Assembly: GCF_019656335.1 (NCBI RefSeq)
Contig: NZ_BPLZ01000003.1
Coordinates: 124,001-188,000, forward strand
Origin: Pseudomonas sp. NCCP-436
GTDB lineage: Bacteria > Pseudomonadota > Gammaproteobacteria > Pseudomonadales > Pseudomonadaceae
Length of the DNA: 64,000 nt
Direction of reading: 5' to 3'
This document shows positions 9,634 to 17,578 of this stretch, one piece after another (position 1 is the first letter of the stretch; each line of letters starts with the position of its first letter). Below the pieces are notes generated by a model that saw nothing but the letters and a program-made list of their open reading frames with translations, was not told the DNA's origin and ran no database searches. The translations under genes and the position numbers were made by a program.

Positions 9634-9659
9634 CGGGCAGAACCGAGTGGTACTGCCCG
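9634..9659 (+). terminator. Hairpin after the exported pyrophosphatase gene
   Basis: CGGGCAG (9634-9640) pairs with CTGCCCG (9653-9659), with additional ACC/GGT pairing inside the loop. It lies 30 bp after the stop. The following sequence (ATCTTG) is only weakly T-rich. Confidence 0.5.
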
Positions 9660-9743
9660 ATCTTGCTCTCCGGAGCGGGCGCTTACAGAGACTGCGCAGG
9701 AGCCCCGCTCTTGCGCCGAGCGGAGCGTAGCGAGTATCCGAAC

Positions 9744-10673
9744 TCAGCGCCCAGCCAGCCGCTCCTGCCGGTAGACAGTGGCGTAGCTCAGCTTGCGGCC
9801 GGCCACCTTGGCCAGCTCCTTGCGGTCGACGGCCGTGTACACACCAAGCTGACGTGCGTTGAAGCCGCTGTCACCGACCACCTCGTCCGGCGCCAACGAC
9901 ACCATTCGCTTAGCCGCCGCCAGAACTGCGTCGCGGTAATCACTGCGATCCGTCAGGTCGTAGTCGTCCAGCGGCAGCACAGAGCGCAGCCAGTCAGCCC
10001 AGTAGAACTCCAGAAACGCCGGCACCCCCTCCTGCTGGCGCGGCTTGGCGTATCCCACCTCGCGGGTGAAATACACCAGCGACCGGTAAGGATCGTCTTC
10101 CAACTGCTGCAAACCCAGCCGCGCCGGAAGTTTCTCCGGGGTAATGGCCTGCCCCTTGGCATCACGCAACCAGACTCGGCGAGCCTCGCTCATCCGCTGC
10201 CAGAACACTGGCAGACCCGCGCTGTCACTAAAATTGTCAGTCACCCTTACCCACATCCGAAGCTGCTCGCCGCCGCCCGGATGCTCCTGAAGCACGGTGA
10301 AGCCGTGATGCCCGTCGGTGAGAAACAGTTGGCCATCAGGACCAACCACCACGGTTTTCATATCGTCGCGGCGCGAACCGACCGTTTCGCTACAGGTGAA
10401 GCTGTCCGGCCGCTGCAGACTGGCATCATCCGGCACCTGACGGCTTTCACCCTGGCCGTTAAGCTCGCAATATTCGTCGAACAGCCGCTTAGGCTCCCGG
10501 GCGAAGCGGCCTAGCTTGTAGAAAACCTGATCGTGACCAAGCACGGCCTGAGTCGGATGCAATTGCTGCAGTGTCACCTGCAGCAGGTCGCCCGGGCGCG
10601 CATCCTGGTAATCCTGAGCATTGGCGGTCAGGCCCAGGCCGGCGGCCAGAATCAGCAAGGCAAATTTATGCAT
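9744..10673 (-). CDS. Exported ParB/Srx-fold (ParB-like nuclease family) protein
   Basis: A 309-residue protein starting at ATG 10673 (MHKFALLILAAGLGLTANA, a signal peptide ending at ANA|QD). A GGGG lies upstream. An in-frame ATG at 10685 is the alternative. The mature part carries the ParB-like nuclease pattern: a segment LLQVTLQQLHPTQAVLGHDQVFYKLGRF, then FLTDGHHGFTVL, which holds the conserved Asp-Gly-His-His of this family. A C-terminal region YFTREVGYAKPRQQEGVPAFLEFYWADWLR is shared by these exported proteins. They are unrelated in role to chromosome partitioning. Activity is unknown; Srx-like or nuclease folds have been proposed. Confidence 0.7.
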   Translation of the reverse strand: MHKFALLILAAGLGLTANAQDYQDARPGDLLQVTLQQLHPTQAVLGHDQVFYKLGRFAREPKRLFDEYCELNGQGESRQVPDDASLQRPDSFTCSETVGSRRDDMKTVVVGPDGQLFLTDGHHGFTVLQEHPGGGEQLRMWVRVTDNFSDSAGLPVFWQRMSEARRVWLRDAKGQAITPEKLPARLGLQQLEDDPYRSLVYFTREVGYAKPRQQEGVPAFLEFYWADWLRSVLPLDDYDLTDRSDYRDAVLAAAKRMVSLAPDEVVGDSGFNARQLGVYTAVDRKELAKVAGRKLSYATVYRQERLAGR

Positions 10674-10701
10674 GGAGTCCCCCATGAACGCTGAAGAAAA
10701 A

Positions 10702-10722
10702 GGCCCCGCACTAGGCGGGGCC
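10702..10722 (-). terminator. Intrinsic terminator of the OprP/OprO-type porin gene
   Basis: GGCCCCGC (10702-10709) and GCGGGGCC (10715-10722) form an 8-bp stem around ACTAG. On the minus strand it is followed by five T and then C. It lies 30 bp downstream of the porin stop codon and just before the ParB-like gene. Confidence 0.9.
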
Positions 10723-10752
10723 GAAAAGGAAAGCAATAGACGCTAAGGTGGA

Positions 10753-12054
10753 TCAGAACACGTATTGCAGGCGACCGATGATGGCTTTGCCGTCATCCTC
10801 GACGCGTTTGCCGCCTACCAGAGCAGAGGTGTTGATGTTGTCCACCTGATAGTCGACGTAGTTCAGGCTCATGCGTACCGCCGGGGTGGCAAAGTAGTTG
10901 ACACCCACCACCATGGCCTTGGTCTTGAACTCGTCATTGGGATTTTCGGCAACGATCCCGGCCAACCCCAGATTGCCCGGAATGGCTGCGGCATCAGCAT
11001 CGATGGTGCTGCTCTCGTAACGCGCGAAAATCTCCCAGGAACCCTTCATATTGTCGGGCTTGTCCCACTTGCCATCAGCCGCCTTGTACTGACGCACACC
11101 GTTGAACATGTAGGAAACCTGAGCGTAGTAGCCGCTGAGATCGACATCAGACTTGACCCCGGCCTGATTCTCACCGCTGATCTGGCGCTGGAAGTACTCG
11201 GCCTGGGCGCGGAAGGCGCCGAACTGGGCACCGGATTCCAGCACCCACTCCACGTCCTTGTCCGCCACTCGCACGTCACCGAAGGTCAGGCGGAAATCGT
11301 TGTCACTACGGATACCCATGCGGGTGCGGGCGCGGGCACGGTCGTCATCCGGATTGGAGCTGTGGTAGTTGGCGCCAAGATGGATCACGTCGGTGCCGTT
11401 GAGATACGGCGCCCAGTGGGCACGCAGGGTATAGCCGTAGGCCTCGTCGTTGCCGCTGTCAGCCGACTCGTAGGTGTCGTAGTGGCCGATCTGGGCCATC
11501 AGCCCGTAGTTGTCACCGGAGTGCTTGAAGTTGACACCGAACTTGGTGTCTTCGTCGCCATTGAGGAAGTCGTACATGAACGGACGCTCGATGGCGGTGA
11601 TCCACGACGAGCTGGTGGTATTTTCCAGGCCGTAGTCCCCGCCGAAACGGCCGATGGTGAAGGTACCGGCATCCAGGCCGGTGTAGGCGATGAAGGCACG
11701 GTCAACTTCGGTTGTATCGGTGTCGTCATAGCTCAGGCGCAGGCCCCAGTCCCAATCGCTGTAGGCGGTGCCTTCAAGGCTGATTTCGCCGCGACGGATA
11801 AAGGTATTGAAGGTGTCATCAAAGGGCTTGTTCTGGTCGGCAGCCATCAGCCCGTCGAACTGGGTGGCATCCCATTGCAGCTTGCCGCCCAACTTGAAAC
11901 TGAATGCCTTGTCGGTGGTCGCGACTTCCAGGCCGCCCTTGGTCTTGATCACGAGATCGGGACCGTCGGTGCTGACGGTACCGGCGAAAGCCTGGGCGGA
12001 AACTGCCAGTGCCAGAGCGCTGGCTGCGAAACCGGCGAGGTGCTTGCGGATCAT
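10753..12054 (-). CDS. OprP/OprO-family outer-membrane porin
   Basis: A 433-residue porin with signal peptide (cleaved near AFA|GTV) and a C-terminal Phe (IIGRLQYVF) as expected for BAM-dependent barrels. The mature start GTVSTDGPDLVIKTKGGLEVATTDKAFSFKLGGKLQ closely follows phosphate porin OprP and pyrophosphate/polyphosphate porin OprO of P. aeruginosa, and the length is nearly the same. From memory of OprP, the arginine pair after FI is kept (FIRRG), but Arg34 is Lys here and the position of Tyr62 appears to be Glu. Selectivity may therefore differ. It is probably a trimeric anion-selective channel. The gene has its own terminator at 10702-10722. Confidence 0.88.
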   Translation of the reverse strand: MIRKHLAGFAASALALAVSAQAFAGTVSTDGPDLVIKTKGGLEVATTDKAFSFKLGGKLQWDATQFDGLMAADQNKPFDDTFNTFIRRGEISLEGTAYSDWDWGLRLSYDDTDTTEVDRAFIAYTGLDAGTFTIGRFGGDYGLENTTSSSWITAIERPFMYDFLNGDEDTKFGVNFKHSGDNYGLMAQIGHYDTYESADSGNDEAYGYTLRAHWAPYLNGTDVIHLGANYHSSNPDDDRARARTRMGIRSDNDFRLTFGDVRVADKDVEWVLESGAQFGAFRAQAEYFQRQISGENQAGVKSDVDLSGYYAQVSYMFNGVRQYKAADGKWDKPDNMKGSWEIFARYESSTIDADAAAIPGNLGLAGIVAENPNDEFKTKAMVVGVNYFATPAVRMSLNYVDYQVDNINTSALVGGKRVEDDGKAIIGRLQYVF

Positions 12055-12171
12055 CGAGGATTCCCCTGTTGGACTTTGAGTGTTGGAAACACCCGAGCCG
12101 GTGGCTCGTTCGTGTCGGGGGAATCTTGGCGGGGGGTTATTTCAGCGAGATTTCCGCTGGATAAACATTTG

Positions 12172-12178
12172 ATGACAG
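12172..12178 (-). promoter_or_regulatory. Possible PhoB half-site upstream of the porin gene
   Basis: The minus strand reads CTGTCAT followed, four bases later, by TGTTTAT, about 118 bp before the porin ATG. The first heptamer matches the Pho-box half exactly but the second is poor. This is weak evidence for phosphate control. Confidence 0.25.
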
Positions 12179-12209
12179 CGGAACTTTCCAGTCCGCCCAA
12201 ATGCCCTGC

Positions 12210-12638
12210 CTAGCCACGCAGAAGACCTTCGCGCTCCCAGGCACAGCGCACCCGCAGTGCGCCTTCATGTGGGCTGTGAAATCCGTTGTCGGACTCCCAG
12301 CGGAAAGTGTGCATGCCATTGAGTTCGGTCTCCAGATGAACCACCGCAGTAGCCCAGTAAAGACGTTTGAGCAGCGCCTCAAAGGCCTCTATCCACAGGT
12401 TCCATTCGTACTCCACCGTGCCGTAGCTGGCACCGAAGTGAATCACCTGGGTCTGATACATCCCGGCACCCGGCTGTTCACAGAAGGAGAACATCTCGCG
12501 ACCGAGAAACGGCCAGAGATCACCGGCCGGCAGTTCGTCAAGCACACTGCGATTACTGTCGCGGCGCATCCGGCGCAGCTCGGGATCATCCGAGGGCCAG
12601 TCGCGGATGCAGCCGTATACAATGGATTCGGATTCCAC
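12210..12638 (-). CDS. Conserved hypothetical protein, 142 residues
   Basis: An open frame from GTG 12638, with CTGGAG about 10 bases upstream, to 12210. The soluble, Trp/Glu-rich sequence (YGCIRDWPSDDPELRRMRRDSNRSVLDELPAGDLWPFLG, then VEYEWNLWIEAFEALLKRLYWATAVVHLETELNG) looks like a real folded protein, not random translation. There is no signal peptide or membrane helix, and I do not recognise the family. It lies between the porin and the MFS exporter on the same strand, 81 bp after the latter's start region. No function can be offered. Confidence 0.6.
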   Translation of the reverse strand: MESESIVYGCIRDWPSDDPELRRMRRDSNRSVLDELPAGDLWPFLGREMFSFCEQPGAGMYQTQVIHFGASYGTVEYEWNLWIEAFEALLKRLYWATAVVHLETELNGMHTFRWESDNGFHSPHEGALRVRCAWEREGLLRG

Positions 12639-12719
12639 ACCGGCACTCCAGAGAAAACAGGCTGCCTTCTAACACAGCCACGCCGCGCAAAAAAGGAACT
12701 GGCTCGATTTCTTCTCTAC

Positions 12720-13877
12720 TCAAGCGCAGCGGCGGCGCCTCAGCAACCAGGCCATCAGCATCATCAGCAGCGCCATGCCGGTCAGCACCGCAAACGGCAA
12801 CCGGTAGCTGCCCGACAGATCACGCGCCAGACCGGTAAGAATGGGCGTCAGGCAACCCAGGCCATAGCCGGTGAACAGCATCATCGCAGTCCAGCGGCTC
12901 ACCGCCAGCGGCGTACCGGCTTCGTAAAGTGGCAGCACCAGTGACAGGGAGAAGGATCCTCCCAACGAGAACCCCAGCAGCACCGCCCAGAACTCCGGAA
13001 GCAGGCGTGGCGCGAAAGTCACCATGGACAACCCCAGCGTGGTTATCAGGCCGCAGGCCAGCAACAGCACATAGCGTGCCTGGAAGCGTTGCGCCAACCA
13101 GGGCACGACGAAGGAACTGGGCAGCCCCATAAGCATGATGATGCTCAGCAGCGAGTTGCTGCGCAGCATGCTCAGTCCGGCTTCGTGATAGCGAGCCACC
13201 ACCCAGGTGGCGATGGCATAGAAGAGCCCCGCCTGCAGCGCAAAAAAAGCACTGACCAGCCAGGCTCGCGGCTCACCCCAGGGCAGCCCGCCAGCCTCCT
13301 CTTCGCTGGCGTTGCCGGTCTGACTAGGCAGCGCCAGCCACAGCAATACACCAGCCAGCGCCGGCAGTGCCCAGACCGCCAGGCCCAGGTTCCAGGCATC
13401 ACCGAACAGCGCAGTGGCCGGGCCGGTCAGCACAGAGCCGGAGGCGCCGCCAATGGCCATGCCAAGCGAATACCAGCCCACCACGCGGCTCATCTGACTG
13501 GCAAAGTAACGCTTGATGAAACCCGACAGCAGCGGCCCTGCTACTGCAATCCCGGCCCCCATAACAATGGCGCTGCCGATCAGAACCGGACTCTGGTGAG
13601 CTGCCACCCGTGACAGCAAGGCCAGGGTAATCAGGCCGAGACACAGCACGATGGTGCGCTCCAGGCCCCAACGCACCGCCAGACGCGGAGCCACTGGCGC
13701 CAGCAGGCCCATGCACAAGACCGGCAAGGCAGTTGTCAGGCTGATGAAACTGCGGCTGAGCGACAGTTCAGCGGCGATACGCTCAATCAGCGGAGCGAGG
13801 GAGGTGATGCCGGGGCGCAGATTGATCGCCGCCAGCACCAGGGCCAGCAACAGCAAAGCGCGTGGAACGGTTTTCAC
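12720..13877 (-). CDS. MFS transporter, CynX/NimT type
   Basis: A 385-residue inner-membrane protein with about 12 hydrophobic segments. The opening LALVLAAINLRPGITSLAPLIERIAAELSLS and the segment VMGAGIAVAGPLLSGFIKRYF are the family hallmarks of the CynX (cyanate) / NimT (2-nitroimidazole) branch of the major facilitator superfamily. The tail ends in a basic run (LLRRRRCA). The cargo is unknown; members export or import small organic anions and nitroimidazoles. It starts at ATG 13877 with no clear co-transcribed partner, and the SDR gene lies 101 bp upstream on the same strand. Confidence 0.85.
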   Translation of the reverse strand: MKTVPRALLLLALVLAAINLRPGITSLAPLIERIAAELSLSRSFISLTTALPVLCMGLLAPVAPRLAVRWGLERTIVLCLGLITLALLSRVAAHQSPVLIGSAIVMGAGIAVAGPLLSGFIKRYFASQMSRVVGWYSLGMAIGGASGSVLTGPATALFGDAWNLGLAVWALPALAGVLLWLALPSQTGNASEEEAGGLPWGEPRAWLVSAFFALQAGLFYAIATWVVARYHEAGLSMLRSNSLLSIIMLMGLPSSFVVPWLAQRFQARYVLLLACGLITTLGLSMVTFAPRLLPEFWAVLLGFSLGGSFSLSLVLPLYEAGTPLAVSRWTAMMLFTGYGLGCLTPILTGLARDLSGSYRLPFAVLTGMALLMMLMAWLLRRRRCA

Positions 13878-13978
13878 AGGCAGTCCATATTCGGGGGAGG
13901 CAGACAGGTCAGGGCGAACACCCTACCCCCGGCAGCGGCAAGGGGCAACCCTGCCGACCGCTCAAGCTGACCAAAAGG

Positions 13979-14788
13979 TCAGGACAATGCGTTACGACTG
14001 CGCATCTTCTCTGCCATGCCGGCCATCTCGTCATAGATGGCTTGTGGGTTCTTCTGTTTGACGGCCCAGGCCATACGCCCCATCTCGTGAGGCAGGATCA
14101 TGAAACTGTCGCGGGCCATTTCCGCATGAATGTACTCGGCAATCTCGGCAGCACTGATCGGCGAGCTTTCCAACAGCCGCCCGACCTGTTCCTTCATCGC
14201 CGGCGTTGGCCCGCGAAAGGAGTCGAGCAGATTGGTTTGAAAGAACGATGGACAAACCACGTGAACTTTAACGCCCAACTGACGCAACTCCACCAGCAGA
14301 CTCTCCGACAGAGCTACCACACCGGCCTTGGCGACGTTGTAGTTGCTCATCCCCGGCCCCTGCATCAGGGCCGCCATGGAGGAGATATTGACGATTCGCC
14401 CACGGCTCTTCTCCAGCAGAGGCAGGAAGGCCTTGCAGCCCTTGACCACTCCCATCAGGTTGATGGAAAGCTGCCAGTCCCAGTCCTCCAGCGACAACTC
14501 GCCGAAGAACCCGCCCGACGCCACGCCAGCATTGTTGACGATGATGTCGATGCCGCCGAACTGCTCATCGCAGGCCTGCGCCAGCGCCGTCAGTTGGCTG
14601 TAGTCGCGCACGTCGCAGCGCCTGATAAAACCGTCCCCGCCGGCTTCGCGCACCAACCGCAGGCTTTCCTCCAGGCCCGCCTCATTGACATCGGCCAGTG
14701 CCAGATGCCAGCCCTCCCGCGCCCAGCGCCGCGCGATCTCGCGGCCCAGACCGGATCCGGCACCAGTAATCATCATGCGGTTGTGCAT
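13979..14788 (-). CDS. Short-chain dehydrogenase/reductase
   Basis: A 269-residue classical SDR. The nucleotide-binding motif TGAGSGLG is at residues 8-15 and the NNAG motif is at IIVNNAGVASGG. The catalytic Ser is in RIVNISSMAAL and the Tyr-Lys pair in MSNYNVAKAGV. ATG 14788 (MHNRMMITGAGSG) is chosen because the glycine motif must lie close to the N-terminus; the longer open frame upstream to 14953 is rejected. The C-terminal region (MILPHEMGRMAWAVKQKNPQAIYDEM) resembles SDRs linked to lipid or acyl metabolism. The cofactor is probably NADP(H), and the substrate is unknown. Confidence 0.9.
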   Translation of the reverse strand: MHNRMMITGAGSGLGREIARRWAREGWHLALADVNEAGLEESLRLVREAGGDGFIRRCDVRDYSQLTALAQACDEQFGGIDIIVNNAGVASGGFFGELSLEDWDWQLSINLMGVVKGCKAFLPLLEKSRGRIVNISSMAALMQGPGMSNYNVAKAGVVALSESLLVELRQLGVKVHVVCPSFFQTNLLDSFRGPTPAMKEQVGRLLESSPISAAEIAEYIHAEMARDSFMILPHEMGRMAWAVKQKNPQAIYDEMAGMAEKMRSRNALS

Positions 14789-15027
14789 AGCAGGCCTGCC
14801 TTCAGCGTTCAGTTGCAATGGCGCGCAGTCTAGCCAAGGAGGAGCCCGCCAAGTCGTTTCATCAGCCTTATGAATGCACCAGACAATCCGTGTTGTATGC
14901 CACGCCAGGTTGCACGTCATGCCCATGACTGAGAAGCAATCGGCGCGGCTCATGCACGGTGCCTATGAACGCCATGCACAGGGCAAATTTCCACGTCTGC
15001 GGCGGACGCACTAGGCTCAACATCAAA

Positions 15028-15046
15028 GGAAAATGATTCTCAACCA
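15028..15046 (+). promoter_or_regulatory. Fur-box-like site before the DUF2061 gene
   Basis: The 19 bases from GAAAATGATTCTCAACCAG match 11 of 19 positions of the classical Fur consensus, including the AATGATTCTCA core. The site ends 8 bases before the start codon, where a bound repressor would block transcription. Confidence 0.4.
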
Positions 15047-15054
15047 GGTGCGCC

Positions 15055-15279
15055 ATGCTCAAGACACTCACATTCACTATCATGCATTTCTGCATCGCCT
15101 TCGGCGTAACCTATGCACTGACCGGCAGTGTCAGCGCCAGCGGCCTGGTCGCCGCCATCGAGCCACTGTGCAACTCGGTCGGCTTCTACTTTCACGAAAA
15201 GGTCTGGCAGCGCTTCGGACAGAGTCGCCAGCCCCAGTCACAGCGACCGGCCCACGCCTGGCTTCACCACCAAGCCTGA
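15055..15279 (+). CDS. DUF2061 family small membrane protein
   Basis: A 74-residue protein. Its first 50 residues (MLKTLTFTIMHFCIAFGVTYALTGSVSASGLVAAIEPLCNSVGFYFHEKVW) follow the DUF2061 family, with two short hydrophobic helices and the conserved E-P-x-x-N-S-x-x-x-Y/F-x-x-H-E-x-x-W pattern. The tail is polar and poorly conserved (GQSRQPQSQRPAHAWLHHQA). It is probably an inner-membrane protein. Function is not established for the family. A Fur-like sequence immediately upstream hints at iron control. Confidence 0.8.
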   Translation: MLKTLTFTIMHFCIAFGVTYALTGSVSASGLVAAIEPLCNSVGFYFHEKVWQRFGQSRQPQSQRPAHAWLHHQA

Positions 15280-15405
15280 GACTAAATTAGACGACACGCC
15301 CCGCATCCGCTAAAACACTGGAAAGCTCTGGCACTAGCCGGCTATACAACGGTCATAAGCCAGCTGTTCATGTCAGCCGTCAGTGAATCAAAAGGGACTT
15401 GCCCA

Positions 15406-16704
15406 ATGCCTTGCCTTGCCCGACTCGCCGTTCTATTCGGCGGCCTGGTTCTTGCCGTGTCCGCGCAGGCCGCGGACGTGGATGCCGAAAGCTACGGCTA
15501 TCCTCTTACCAACCCCTTCGAGGCCACCATCGCCACCACCCCGCCCGAGCTGCGCCCGGCGCTACCGGATGACTCGGCTATCGACCAGCGCGACTACTCG
15601 GTGCGGCTGCGCCCAGACCGCGAGTTCGAGCTGCTGGCCAACTTCTGGCCGGTTACTCGCATGCACTATCGCCTGGCCCGTCAGAAAGGCCGCGCCCCGC
15701 TGGTATTCATCATCGCCGGGACAGGCGCACATTACGCCAGCGGAACTCCCGAATACCTGAAGAAGCTGTTCTACGGCGCCGGCTTTCATGTGGTGCAGTT
15801 GTCGTCGCCGACCAGTTACGACTTCATGGCTTCGGCCTCGCGCTTCGCCACCCCCGGCTACAGCCCGGACGATGCAGAAGATCTGTACCGCGCCATGCAG
15901 GCAATCAAGGCCCACCATCCAAACCTGGAGGTCAGCGACTATCTGTTGACCGGCTACAGCCTTGGCGCCCTGAATGCCGCCTTCGTCAGCCAGCTTGACG
16001 AGACCCGCCGCTCCTTCAATTTCAGGCGTGTGCTGATGCTCAATCCACCGGTGAACCTGTACACCTCCATCAGCAACCTGGACAAACTTGTGCAGACCCG
16101 GGTCCAGGGAATAGACAACAGCACCAATTTCTACGATCTGATCCTCGCCAAGCTGACCCGCTACTTCAACGACAAAGGCTACCTGGACATCAACGAGGCC
16201 ATGCTCTACGACTTCCAGCGTTCATCGGAACGGCTCACCGATGAGCAACTGGCGATGCTGATCGGTGCCTCGTTCCGGTTCTCCTCGGCCGACATCGTGT
16301 TCACCTCCGATCTGCTCAACCGCCGCGGACTGATCACTCCACGCAACTACCGCATCACCGAGGGAACCCGCCTGACCCCCTTCTTCCAGATGGCTCTGCG
16401 CTGCGACTTCGACTGCTACATCACCGAGCAACTGCTGCCGATGTGGCGTGCCCGCTACGATGGCGGCAGCCTCACTCAGCTAATTCAGCAGAGCAGCCTC
16501 TACGCGCTGGAAGACTACCTCAAGGGCAGCGACAAGATTGCCGTGATGCACAATGCCGACGACCTGATCCTGGGCCCTGGCGACCTGGGCTTTTTGCACC
16601 GCACCTTCGGCGAACGCCTGACCCTGTATCCGCTCGGCGGGCACTGCGGCAACCTCAACTATCGCGTCAACAGCGACGCCATGCTGGAGTTCTTCCGTGG
16701 CTAA
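15406..16704 (+). CDS. Exported alpha/beta-hydrolase, paired with MlaA
   Basis: A 432-residue protein with a signal peptide (ARLAVLFGGLVLAVSAQA, cleavage near AQA|ADV), started at ATG 15406 with GGGA upstream. It has an alpha/beta-hydrolase core: oxyanion-side VFIIAGTGAHYAS, nucleophile elbow GYSLGA (Ser near residue 184), acid in HNADDLILG and histidine in GGHCGNL. A periplasmic esterase, lipase or thioesterase is likely. The next gene, mlaA, begins 8 bases before this stop, so the two are translationally coupled. That points to a role in phospholipid handling at the outer membrane. Some databases call such proteins serine/threonine kinases, which the sequence does not support. Confidence 0.75.
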   Translation: MPCLARLAVLFGGLVLAVSAQAADVDAESYGYPLTNPFEATIATTPPELRPALPDDSAIDQRDYSVRLRPDREFELLANFWPVTRMHYRLARQKGRAPLVFIIAGTGAHYASGTPEYLKKLFYGAGFHVVQLSSPTSYDFMASASRFATPGYSPDDAEDLYRAMQAIKAHHPNLEVSDYLLTGYSLGALNAAFVSQLDETRRSFNFRRVLMLNPPVNLYTSISNLDKLVQTRVQGIDNSTNFYDLILAKLTRYFNDKGYLDINEAMLYDFQRSSERLTDEQLAMLIGASFRFSSADIVFTSDLLNRRGLITPRNYRITEGTRLTPFFQMALRCDFDCYITEQLLPMWRARYDGGSLTQLIQQSSLYALEDYLKGSDKIAVMHNADDLILGPGDLGFLHRTFGERLTLYPLGGHCGNLNYRVNSDAMLEFFRG

Positions 16705-17464
16705 GCACAGCATCCTCCTCTCTGCCCTACTGCTGATTGCCTCCCCGGCCATGGCCTCCCACGCCGACCCGGACGGTTTTACCAACCCGCTGCAGCATCT
16801 GCAGTTCAACCCGAGTCTTGACCAGCAGGAGTTCGAGCGCGCCTCCAACGATGCCTTGCAGGTGTTCGATCCTCTAGAGTCATGGAACCGCCGGGTCTAT
16901 CACTTCAACTACCGCTTCGACCAATGGGTATTCCTGCCAGTGGTCAAGGGCTACCGCTACGTCACCCCAGATCCGGTAGAAAGCGGCATACACAACTTCT
17001 TCGAAAACCTCGGTGAAATTCCCACCCTGGCCAACAGCCTGCTGCAGCTCAAGGGCAAGCGGGCGATGAACAGCACCGCGCGGCTGCTGTTCAACACCAT
17101 CCTTGGAGTGGGTGGCATCTGGGATCCGGCAACACGCATGGGGCTGCCGAAGATGCGCGAGGACTTCGGTCAAACCCTCGGCTACTACGGTGTGCCTGCC
17201 GGCCCCTATCTGATGCTGCCGCTACTGGGCCCGTCGAACCTGCGCGACAGCAGCGGACTGGTGGCGGACTTCGCCCTGGAAAACCACATCAACTATCTTG
17301 ACGTGGCCGATGCCAGCCGCGACAACCCAGGGATCACCCTGCTACGTGCAGTGGACACGCGGGCCAGCACAAACTTCCAGTACGGCCAGCTCAACTCGCC
17401 ATTCGAGTACGAAAAGATTCGCTACTTCTATCACGAATCGCGCAAGTTAAAGATCGCAGACTGA
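16697..17464 (+). CDS. mlaA: MlaA/VacJ-family phospholipid-asymmetry protein
   Basis: A 255-residue protein from GTG 16697, overlapping the hydrolase gene by 8 bp, with GGAG at 16686-16689. Conserved MlaA parts are DPLESWNRRVYHFNYRFDQWVFLPVVKGYRYVTPDPVESGIHNFFENLGEIPTLANSLLQ and DFGQTLGYYGVPAGPYLMLPLLGPSNLRDSSG. MlaA removes mislocalised phospholipids from the outer leaflet of the outer membrane and hands them to MlaC. The signal peptide ends in SPAMASHA with no lipobox cysteine, whereas the E. coli MlaA is a lipoprotein. This copy is therefore probably held by its donut-like membrane helices alone or by porins. Confidence 0.92.
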   Translation: MAKHSILLSALLLIASPAMASHADPDGFTNPLQHLQFNPSLDQQEFERASNDALQVFDPLESWNRRVYHFNYRFDQWVFLPVVKGYRYVTPDPVESGIHNFFENLGEIPTLANSLLQLKGKRAMNSTARLLFNTILGVGGIWDPATRMGLPKMREDFGQTLGYYGVPAGPYLMLPLLGPSNLRDSSGLVADFALENHINYLDVADASRDNPGITLLRAVDTRASTNFQYGQLNSPFEYEKIRYFYHESRKLKIAD

Positions 17465-17545
17465 AAACACCCACCAAAATATCGACAAATTCGATTGTGT
17501 GGCGGAAAATTTTCAACGCATAAATTCAATTCTTAGGCCTAACAT

Positions 17546-17571
17546 GTCTCCATCGGCTTTTCGATGGAGAC
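17546..17571 (+). promoter_or_regulatory. Perfect hairpin covering the pirin Shine-Dalgarno
   Basis: GTCTCCATCG (17546-17555) and CGATGGAGAC (17562-17571) are perfect 10-bp complements with a GCTTTT loop. The right arm contains GGAG (17566-17569), the ribosome binding site of the ATG at 17579. Folded mRNA would hide the site. Confidence 0.65.
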
Positions 17572-17578
17572 TTCAGCC

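Noticed and set aside
9690..9745. GAGCGGAGCGTAGCGAG-type sequence resembling Pseudomonas REP elements
   Set aside because: No paired inverted copy and no second copy found by eye in the window, so a REP assignment is not supported.
10765..12213. 482-codon open frame antisense to the porin gene
   Set aside because: It mirrors the GC-biased codons of the porin, has no recognisable domain, and the porin on the other strand is complete with signal peptide and terminator.
14925..15014. 29-codon open frame MTEKQSARLMHGAYERHAQGKF...
   Set aside because: The translation looks protein-like, but there is no Shine-Dalgarno and I know no family. It cannot be distinguished from chance.
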